A stretch of 40,883 nucleotides of DNA from Bacteroidaceae bacterium (lineage in GTDB: Bacteria; Bacteroidota; Bacteroidia; Bacteroidales; Bacteroidaceae), in the NCBI GenBank assembly GCA_017642425.1, contig JAGCPB010000037.1, forward strand, positions 1 through 40,883. The letters are read 5' to 3'. This document shows, piece by piece, positions 18,737 to 24,378 of this stretch (position 1 is its first letter; each line of letters opens with the position of its first letter). The position numbers and the translations under genes were made by a program. Under the pieces are notes generated by a model. It searched no databases, had not been told where the DNA came from, and worked only from the letters and a program-made list of their open reading frames with translations.

Positions 18737-18797
18737 ATGTTTTGTTCTTTATATACCCTGAATGATTAGCTTTCCCGCTGGCCAAAAGAAGTAACCA
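18708..18797 (-). promoter_or_regulatory. Mutually exclusive pairing segments of the asnB attenuator
   Basis: Segment 1 (TGGTT, 18793-18797) can pair with GGCCA, part of segment 2, leaving a 9-base loop. Segment 2 (TTGGCCAG, 18778-18785) can instead pair over 8 bp, one of them G-U, with CTGGTCAA (18723-18730) in the 5' arm of the terminator. Segment 1 begins 7 bases after the last Gln codon of the leader, so a ribosome stalled in the Asn/Gln run would cover it and free segment 2 to block the terminator. A ribosome at the leader stop would cover segment 2. The pairings are read by eye; energies were not computed. Confidence 0.7.
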
Positions 18798-18873
18798 TCC
18801 GAACCTGATTATTCTGGTTCTGATTCTGGTTATTCTGATTATTATTGGCGGTGTAAGCCAAAACTTTAGCCAT
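18766..18873 (-). CDS. Asn/Gln-rich leader peptide of asnB (35 residues)
   Basis: The short ORF starts at ATG 18873 directly after AAGGAA and ends in TAA at 18766-18768. Residues 10-23 are NNNQNNQNQNQNNQ, fourteen consecutive Asn and Gln codons (AAT/AAC and CAG only). They are followed by VRMVTSFGQRES. It lies between a canonical promoter and an intrinsic terminator. The ORF at 31806-31922 ahead of glnK has the same plan: the N/Q run, a V-x-M-V block, an F-[GD]-Q triplet and a final Ser-stop. This is what a leader peptide of a ribosome-mediated attenuator looks like, and no independent function is likely. Confidence 0.88.
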   Translation of the reverse strand: MAKVLAYTANNNQNNQNQNQNNQVRMVTSFGQRES

Positions 18874-18899
18874 TTCCTTGATTATGCTAATTACGAATG

Positions 18900-18931
18900 C
18901 AAAATTAAGCACTCTATTTGAAACCACCAAA
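18900..18931 (-). promoter_or_regulatory. Promoter of the asnB leader
   Basis: On the minus strand TTTG (18928-18931) is followed after exactly 20 bases by TAATTTTG (18900-18907). The -7 box sits in the context GTGCTTAATTTTGC, almost identical to GTGCTTATCTTTGC at the glnK leader. The start of transcription should be near 18893, about 20 bases before the leader ATG. Confidence 0.8.
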
Positions 18932-19036
18932 GCATTTGATAGAAAATTATCACTTTATCGTGAAATTTTTTGCTGCGCTTACATTTTGACACCTTTATAT
19001 ATAATACGCTTTCATTTTGTCAAACGCCCCACACTC

Positions 19037-19177
19037 GCCAAAGTGTCCCACGCTCACCCCACTCAGCAGCCTCACAAAGCACACTGCTGTGGGACACCCC
19101 CACCAAAACAGCCCCATGTCCCACGCTCACCCGCGTCATAACGCATTCTCACGCACATCACCGTGGGACACTTTGGC
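19037..19177. repeat. Cluster of GTCCCAC/GTGGGAC repeats with a 16-bp perfect inverted repeat
   Basis: GCCAAAGTGTCCCACG at 19037-19052 is repeated in perfect inverted orientation at 19162-19177. TGTCCCACGCTCACCC occurs as an exact direct repeat at 19044-19059 and 19117-19132, and an inverted core GTGGGACAC lies at 19089-19097. The segment is C-rich on the plus strand, unlike its surroundings, and has no gene. It precedes the helicase-nuclease gene. With the rest of 18932-19218 it fills a 290-base stretch holding no other recognisable element. Its role is unknown: possible operator array, recombination site or remnant of a small element. Confidence 0.75.
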
Positions 19178-19218
19178 AAAATAGCGCCACAAGTACCCTA
19201 CTTATTCAATGTTCTGAC

Positions 19219-19248
19219 TATATTTGCAAACGTGATGAGCAGCATCAC
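19219..19248 (+). promoter_or_regulatory. -7 box and downstream hairpin ahead of the helicase-nuclease gene
   Basis: TATATTTG at 19219-19226 is an exact TAnnTTTG. GTGATG (19232-19237) and CATCAC (19243-19248) form a 6-bp inverted repeat with a 5-base spacer at the expected transcription start. It could be an operator or a 5' mRNA hairpin. No good -33 box is seen. Confidence 0.55.
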
Positions 19249-19251
19249 AAC

Positions 19252-19287
19252 ATGGACGCGATATTTATAAAGGGAATCGAACGATGA
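19252..19287 (+). CDS. Possible 11-codon minicistron coupled to the helicase gene
   Basis: ATG at 19252 opens MDAIFIKGIER and stops at TGA 19285-19287, overlapping the helicase start as ATGA. It sits a few bases after the predicted transcription start, so ribosomes would meet it first. It could couple or dampen translation of the helicase. It may equally be chance. Confidence 0.3.
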   Translation: MDAIFIKGIER

Positions 19288-22200
19288 ATGAAAGCATCGG
19301 GAAAGTAATAGTTAAAGCTATACGCACTGGGAAGTGGGTATATATCACCTATGCCAGTAACGGCGATGCCAAGACATTTTTTTGGATTGCCGTCGAAGAC
19401 ATTGAGTTTGGAGCCGATGATATCAGACTAATCGTGTCGATGTACAATCCCGACAAAAACATTGATCAAGCAATTCAAGGTAAGCTCTATTTCAGTAAAA
19501 TACTGACAGCAAAGATTCTTGACTTCACTGAGTATGATGTCCCGGAACTTTTGCTGAACAAACTGGATCTGAATATGGGCAAATATGAATGGCTCAAATA
19601 CGAGCTGGAAATAAGCTATTTGCTCGATTACTATGAAGATTGCAACTGGTTTGACAAGGACCCGTATCAGAAAGAGCACATTACAATACCGGGAATTGAC
19701 TACAATGTCTTGGTGGCCGAGAACGAATTTGGCCTTGATTCAGAGCAAAAGAAACAACTGACCAAAATCTACAACGGATACACACGAAAGGAGCAGACAA
19801 CAGCCTGGAGTGAATTTGCCATATCCAGACTGGCAATAAGCAAGACCAGCAATAACAGAACATATATTGTTTGCCATAACAACGTGTACTATAATCCTAG
19901 AAAAGGAGTCCTATGCTTGGATAAAACACTGCGATTCAACAAGACGTTTCTATTCAAGAAACTGACAGAGATAAGCAGGACCGATAATGATGCCAGAACA
20001 ACACTGCTCCAATACACGGATATGGATGTAGACACATTCATAGAGCAATACAAACAGGACCAAGCATGGGGTTTGGAAGTTATAGAGGGAAATCTGAAGA
20101 AGGGCGAAATAATCAACACCATGCCGGAAATGATGATTATTGAGCGTGAAATCCCCATTGATGTAAGAACCACGTTTGACGCTATTCTGGACAGATATGA
20201 GAACGGCAAACTGAATGTTCCGTTAAAGTCATTCTTTGGAATGATAACAGGCCGAGATAATCAGCGCCGCAAGGAACCAAATATCATTATATGTGATGAA
20301 AAGATTAACGTTGACCAGACACGAGTACTTTATAACTCAATGAAGCAGCCGGTCACGTATGTCCAAGGCCCGCCGGGAACAGGAAAGACTCAAACCATTC
20401 TGAATGTGGTTCTGAACGGATTCTACAATGACAGGACAATGATTGTCTGTTCTTCAAACAACAAGCCAGTAGACGGTATTCTTGAGAAGCTGAATTATGA
20501 ATACTGGAACCGCCCCATCCCATTCCCGTTTTTGCGTCTGGGTAACATGGATCAGGTTGATAAGGCGCTTGACAAGATAAAGGAACTGTTTGCATACACA
20601 TCGAACCTTGAGCCCAATGAAGAAAAGATAGATCGCATAAAGGCATCTACCAACAACAAAAACGAGAAGTTGTGCGAGATTCTGAAACATCAGGAAAAGC
20701 ATGTAAAACTGGAAAGCTTTTACAAAGATGCCGTTCAGTTGCAACATAACGTAAGTTCAATGGGTATCAACAACCAGTTCTCAAGAAATATCGCCAAGCA
20801 TATTGAGAATCTTAAAACTGAACTAGACAGGAACCCAGAGGTAAAGAACAATGAAGTCCTGCAACTGTTTACTCCAATGGAGAAAGACAGCCAACTGATA
20901 CAGTGGATGTACTTCACATCCCTTAAGCATATCAGGTTATTGCAGAAACCCACGTATGAGGACTTGCGCAACATTTGTGATATCAATGACCGGGATTTAA
21001 GAAAACGCACATTTAATGAATGGTTGGCCAATGACGAGAACATGAAGAGGTTCACAAAAGTGTTCCCCATCATATTCACGACCAACATATCGGCCCAAAG
21101 ATTAGGTAGCCCCAACTTCATGTTTGACCTTGTGGTAATGGACGAGGCCGGCCAATGCAATGTGGCGCATTCTTTGATACCTATAACCAAAGCAAACTCT
21201 CTGTTGTTGGTTGGTGACCCTGAACAACTTAGGCCGATAGTAGTTATTGAGGATTCTATCAATAAGATGCTGATGGAGAAGCATTCAATACCTCAAGACT
21301 ACGATTATAAGCGCAATTCAATACTTGACGTAATGAGAAATCACGACTCGATTTCCCAATACGTTCTATTGAAATACCACTACCGCTGCAGTCGCAGAAT
21401 CATAAACTTCTCAAACAAGAAATATTACGATTCAAAACTTGATTTGACGCCTATCAAAGAGAACGGAGAATTGGTTCTTATTGACGTCAAGAATGTAAAT
21501 AACGTCGTCAAAAATCAGGCATGGGAAGAAACTGAAGCCATAATTGAGTATTTGAAACGCAATGGATACACAAATACAACTATCATTACCCCATTCGCCA
21601 ACCAACGTGATCTGATAAACTCCAGACTTAAGGACGAAAACATTGAAGGAGTAACCTGCGAAACCGTTCATGCAATGCAAGGCGGAGAAAGCGACACAAT
21701 CATACTATCCACCGCCCTATCCACAAGTACCAGAGAAAGAACGTTTGAATGGGTTAAAAACAACACCGAACTCATTAATGTAGCCATAACAAGAGCAAAG
21801 AAAAAGCTAGTAGTAGCTTGTGATGAGGAAGTTTTGTCAAAACTTGCAAAGGGTCAGCAAAGCGACATTGTCGACCTGGTGAATTATGTAAAAAGCCAAG
21901 GAACGACCCAAGTTCCACTAAACGAAGAACTGAAAGTTGAACTAGGTAAATCCAACAATAGCTACTACGAGAAAGAGTTCTATAAAACAATATCCCAATT
22001 CTGCTCTGTTCACCAGACATTCGAGGCCAAGCGTAACGTACCATTCAGCACATTCTTTGCCGATGATCCTGAACTGAGTCAGTTGAAATATGAGTTTGAC
22101 TGCGTTCTATATGAAAAGAAGTGGCTACGCAACCCTACTCCCAAAATCGTGATTGAGATAAACGGAGGCGAACATTTTGGAAATAAAGCACGTGAAGCAG

Positions 22201-22373
22201 CAGACAAGCGCAAAGCGGATATTTGCAGGCAGAAGAATATAGCCTTCTTGATGATACCCAACACGTTTGTTAAGTCTTATGAGCAGCTTCGCGAGATTAT
22301 TCTCAGCTCAAAAGATGTTTTAGACACCCAGTTGTCTTTGCTGGATGAGATGGAGAAGAATGGAACTCTGTAG
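19284..22373 (+). CDS. WYL-like / SF1 (UPF1-like) helicase / PD-(D/E)XK nuclease fusion, candidate phage defence protein
   Basis: The 1029-residue protein has three parts. Residues 1-90 (KAIRTGKWVYITYASNGDAK, then IAVEDIEF and a closing LYFSKILTAKIL) look like a WYL-type beta-barrel. The middle is a superfamily 1 helicase of the AAA_11/AAA_12 (DNA2/NAM7/UPF1) kind: Walker A GPPGTGKT at 362-369, Walker B DEAGQ from 620, motif III GDPEQLRP at 644-651, motif V HAMQGGESD at 796 and motif VI VAITRAKKK near 833-841. The C-terminus has the PD-(D/E)XK pattern D939, E958-I-N-G-G-E-H and a K975-R-K helix, resembling DUF2726/Vsr-like nucleases. The gene is visibly more AT-rich than the flanking nitrogen genes, suggesting acquisition by transfer. 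Helicase-nuclease fusions of this plan occur in anti-phage defence (for example Hhe, DUF4011-helicase-Vsr), but the role here is inference. Met2 of a second in-frame ATG (19296) is not excluded. Confidence 0.85.
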   Translation: MNESIGKVIVKAIRTGKWVYITYASNGDAKTFFWIAVEDIEFGADDIRLIVSMYNPDKNIDQAIQGKLYFSKILTAKILDFTEYDVPELLLNKLDLNMGKYEWLKYELEISYLLDYYEDCNWFDKDPYQKEHITIPGIDYNVLVAENEFGLDSEQKKQLTKIYNGYTRKEQTTAWSEFAISRLAISKTSNNRTYIVCHNNVYYNPRKGVLCLDKTLRFNKTFLFKKLTEISRTDNDARTTLLQYTDMDVDTFIEQYKQDQAWGLEVIEGNLKKGEIINTMPEMMIIEREIPIDVRTTFDAILDRYENGKLNVPLKSFFGMITGRDNQRRKEPNIIICDEKINVDQTRVLYNSMKQPVTYVQGPPGTGKTQTILNVVLNGFYNDRTMIVCSSNNKPVDGILEKLNYEYWNRPIPFPFLRLGNMDQVDKALDKIKELFAYTSNLEPNEEKIDRIKASTNNKNEKLCEILKHQEKHVKLESFYKDAVQLQHNVSSMGINNQFSRNIAKHIENLKTELDRNPEVKNNEVLQLFTPMEKDSQLIQWMYFTSLKHIRLLQKPTYEDLRNICDINDRDLRKRTFNEWLANDENMKRFTKVFPIIFTTNISAQRLGSPNFMFDLVVMDEAGQCNVAHSLIPITKANSLLLVGDPEQLRPIVVIEDSINKMLMEKHSIPQDYDYKRNSILDVMRNHDSISQYVLLKYHYRCSRRIINFSNKKYYDSKLDLTPIKENGELVLIDVKNVNNVVKNQAWEETEAIIEYLKRNGYTNTTIITPFANQRDLINSRLKDENIEGVTCETVHAMQGGESDTIILSTALSTSTRERTFEWVKNNTELINVAITRAKKKLVVACDEEVLSKLAKGQQSDIVDLVNYVKSQGTTQVPLNEELKVELGKSNNSYYEKEFYKTISQFCSVHQTFEAKRNVPFSTFFADDPELSQLKYEFDCVLYEKKWLRNPTPKIVIEINGGEHFGNKAREAADKRKADICRQKNIAFLMIPNTFVKSYEQLREIILSSKDVLDTQLSLLDEMEKNGTL

Positions 22374-22384
22374 AGCAACAAGCC

Positions 22385-22660
22385 CTATCTAACCACAATA
22401 AAGTCATGATCAAGTGCAACAGAGAGCTTGGCTATTGTTGCCAACGTAAAGTTGTGCTGTCCAGATAGCCAGCGCGTCACTTCCGATGGCCTTTTACCTG
22501 TCATGCGAGCCAATCCACGTTGAGATATACCCCGCTCTTTCATGATAGCATCAAGGCGGTCTGAAATATCATTGGATAATTCAAACTGCTTCTTCTGCTC
22601 TGGCGGAACAGCCGCCACCAACTGTTCCACTATCTCCCAAGTCCCTTCTTCTTTCTTCAT
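22385..22660 (-). CDS. HigA-like XRE antitoxin or regulator
   Basis: The 91-residue protein has an N-terminal helical tail (about 1-30) and an HTH domain: RLDAIMKERGISQRGLARMTG, then SEVTRWLSGQHNFTLATIAKLSVAL. The SGQHNFTL wording is typical of HigA/HTH_3 antitoxins of the HigBA or RelE-associated kind. No toxin ORF is visible on either side, so it is either a solitary regulator or an orphan antitoxin. It converges on the helicase-nuclease gene with 11 bases between, and could regulate it. A near-perfect 20-bp palindrome covers its own -33 region, suggesting autorepression. Confidence 0.8.
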   Translation of the reverse strand: MKKEEGTWEIVEQLVAAVPPEQKKQFELSNDISDRLDAIMKERGISQRGLARMTGKRPSEVTRWLSGQHNFTLATIAKLSVALDHDFIVVR

Positions 22661-22750
22661 ATCATTGTATATTACTTATTCTAAACGTCGTATGCTTTAT
22701 CATCGGCACCTATAATATCGGTCGATTAGTATGTTTTTCATTCAACGTTG

Positions 22751-22793
22751 CAAAGATAATGATATTTCTTTAATGTACACATATATGCGTACA
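22751..22793 (-). promoter_or_regulatory. Promoter and palindromic operator of the HigA-like gene
   Basis: TATCTTTG (22751-22758) is an exact TAnnTTTG on the minus strand. A 20-bp near-perfect palindrome TGTACACATATATGCGTACA (22774-22793, two changes from symmetry) covers the place where the -33 box would lie. An XRE dimer bound there would block the polymerase. The leader to the ATG is about 85 bases and holds nothing else recognisable. Confidence 0.65.
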
Positions 22794-22801
22794 CTAATTT
22801 C

Positions 22802-22840
22802 AAAAAATATGGCACAATGGGAGCAACCCTACTGTGCCAT
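22802..22840 (-). terminator. Intrinsic terminator of the DUF3795 gene
   Basis: ATGGCACA and TGTGCCAT (22809-22816 and 22833-22840) form a perfect 8-bp outer stem with a GGG/CCC inner stem, followed on the minus strand by a run of six T residues (22802-22807). The stem overlaps the stop codon by one base. Confidence 0.8.
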
Positions 22841-23199
22841 TACGCTTTAAGATTCTCTTTAGCCTCGGGATTGTTTTGCCAAATGGCGCCAACCTTGGAG
22901 CAGGTTTCCTTTTCTGCGCAGTCGCCGCAAGTGGAATATCCTTTGGCTACGGCACATTTGCGGATCTCACACAAGGAGCTGCAGTACACGGTCTTGACGC
23001 CATCCATGCGGCAGCCTTCGCAGTTGATATGCTCCGGCAGGATGGTTACATGATTCAGTTCTGACCAATACTTTGCAGTCTTCTCACGCAATGCCTGGTC
23101 GTTATTCTTCGTAGCGATGTAGGAATCGCATTTCTCGCAGTCTAAGCCACAAATAGCAATCAATCGTTTCATATCATTCAGGATTATCTTTTCATCCAA
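22840..23199 (-). CDS. DUF3795 cysteine-rich protein
   Basis: The protein has 119 residues from ATG 23199, or 110 if it starts at Met10 (23172), where the family similarity MKRLIAICGLDCEKCDSYIAT begins. GGAG lies just before 23199 and favours the longer form. Eleven cysteines in CGLDCEKC, NCEGC, YCSSLCEIRKC and CGDCAEKETC arrangements suggest two or more metal sites, probably zinc. DUF3795 is widespread in anaerobes and has no established function. It has its own intrinsic terminator. No clear TAnnTTTG box is seen upstream. Confidence 0.82.
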   Translation of the reverse strand: MDEKIILNDMKRLIAICGLDCEKCDSYIATKNNDQALREKTAKYWSELNHVTILPEHINCEGCRMDGVKTVYCSSLCEIRKCAVAKGYSTCGDCAEKETCSKVGAIWQNNPEAKENLKA

Positions 23200-23259
23200 C
23201 TCCTACCACTGTTAATTGAATAATATAGGCCCTTACTGGTGGTAGCTAATTTTCTTTCC

Positions 23260-23724
23260 TTAAGGGATTATATCGGGTAAGAACGTCAGAGTATAACAAC
23301 ATTTAAACTTTTTATCCTCTCTAACCCATTTGTCTTCGGAATAATCCGATGGCAATAGAGTGTCATTTCCTATCACGATAAAACTAATCCGTTCCCAGAG
23401 AGGAGAGATGTCGTATGCTTTGGGTATATCATATTTTGTGGGGAAATTCGCGTTAACTAATCCGGCATCATATCTATAAGACAGAGAATAATGAGGTTCT
23501 ATAATCACTACAGTATCTTTATCGGCTATTGACAATTGATAATCCTCTCCGTGATCGTATGTAGGCAATACATCCTCATATTTTACCAACTGTTCCTTAT
23601 AACTTATTCTGATTGTATCTTCAGTCCCATTTTCAATCACAAATTGAAAATAGCCCCAATAATCACATGACTCCAGAAAGAACAGAGCAAGCAACAAAAG
23701 CAGACTTAAAACACTCCTTTTCAT
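23260..23724 (-). CDS. Hypothetical lipoprotein
   Basis: From ATG 23724 the sequence is MKRSVLSLLLLLALFFLESC, a signal peptide with the lipobox LESC, giving a 154-residue lipoprotein. The frame is open further upstream, but that part overlaps the promoter and lacks signal features. Met22 of the longer frame (23730) is an alternative start. The mature part is rich in Tyr, Asp and Ile with the look of a small beta-sandwich; I do not recognise a family. A TATACTTG box (23763-23770, one mismatch) with CTTG 20 bases upstream is a plausible promoter, and a GCCGATATCGGC palindrome lies between it and the divergent gene. Confidence 0.7.
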   Translation of the reverse strand: MKRSVLSLLLLLALFFLESCDYWGYFQFVIENGTEDTIRISYKEQLVKYEDVLPTYDHGEDYQLSIADKDTVVIIEPHYSLSYRYDAGLVNANFPTKYDIPKAYDISPLWERISFIVIGNDTLLPSDYSEDKWVREDKKFKCCYTLTFLPDIIP

Positions 23725-23776
23725 ATTCATTATATCGGCAGGAAACTTGCAAAAACCGGATACAAGTATAGTGATT

Positions 23777-23809
23777 TTTGCCGATATCGGCAAGATTTGG
23801 TTACTTTTG
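23777..23809 (+). promoter_or_regulatory. Promoter with a 12-bp palindrome in the spacer
   Basis: TTTG (23777-23780), a 21-base spacer and TACTTTTG (23802-23809) form a canonical promoter for the gene at 23829. The perfect palindrome GCCGATATCGGC (23780-23791) sits inside the spacer, and a half copy ATATCGGC recurs at 23732-23739. The element could be an operator shared by the two divergent genes. Confidence 0.6.
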
Positions 23810-23828
23810 CCATCTCAAATGACTATTT

Positions 23829-24377
23829 ATGGAAGACCAGCTATACTACAATATGTTTCAGGACCGCCTGGAACGGGAACTGCTCAAGATATGTTCTGAT
23901 GCGGGTATGCTGAGCGGCATACTGTTAAGGTCCGATGACATTGACCTTAAATGGAAGGAACTTGCGCCCAATTATATTGCAGACGGCGTGAAGGAGATTG
24001 CTGCCTATCCCACCGTATCTGTAGCCTGGGCCGGTTATATAGGTATGGCTGTTGCCTGCTGGTGGAACCGAGATTGGAACAAGCTAAAGGGGCAGCCCTA
24101 CAGTGTGCTGCTGGGTCCCAACGGCTTTGACGATATGGATGACCATATCCTTAAAGACATACTGGGCCTGCTTCCCGATGGAAAGCAAGCCCAGCAGATT
24201 ACGTCTATTATACAGACCTGCGCCCAGACTGCAGTCACCTTTATACGTCAGGAGAAGATTGAGCCTCAGAGCCCGCGTGCATTTTACGTTTATGCCCGCG
24301 CTGTGCAGGTTTTGTTCTCAATCGGTGCAGCTATTGAACTGCACCGTCTGGGTTATGAGATGAAGAAACTCCGGTAA
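23829..24377 (+). CDS. Conserved-looking hypothetical protein
   Basis: The 182-residue protein has no signal peptide. It appears mostly alpha-helical and contains one moderately hydrophobic stretch (VSVAWAGYIGMAVACWW, about residues 63-79) and another near the C-terminus (YARAVQVLFSIGAAIEL). I do not recognise a family. It has a good promoter and ends one base before the convergent glutamine synthetase stop. Codon use and length indicate a real gene. Confidence 0.65.
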   Translation: MEDQLYYNMFQDRLERELLKICSDAGMLSGILLRSDDIDLKWKELAPNYIADGVKEIAAYPTVSVAWAGYIGMAVACWWNRDWNKLKGQPYSVLLGPNGFDDMDDHILKDILGLLPDGKQAQQITSIIQTCAQTAVTFIRQEKIEPQSPRAFYVYARAVQVLFSIGAAIELHRLGYEMKKLR

Positions 24378-24378
24378 G

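Noticed and set aside
18802-18846. Repeated AAT/CAG units that could be read as a microsatellite or short tandem repeat
   Set aside because: The run is an in-frame part of a short ORF with start, stop, promoter and terminator, and a diverged second copy exists ahead of another nitrogen gene, so coding constraint explains it better.
19037-19177. Invertible (phase-variable) promoter
   Set aside because: The 109 bases between the inverted repeats contain no TAnnTTTG box on either strand, and no recombinase is present in the window. It is kept as an unexplained repeat.
18932-19283. Plus-strand frames of 87-105 codons ahead of the helicase gene
   Set aside because: They run through the repeat array, give low-complexity His/Pro/Thr-rich products and start before the predicted promoter.
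22661-22839. A toxin gene partner for the HigA-like regulator
   Set aside because: No ORF of RelE/HigB size or similarity exists on either strand in this interval or on the other side of the regulator.
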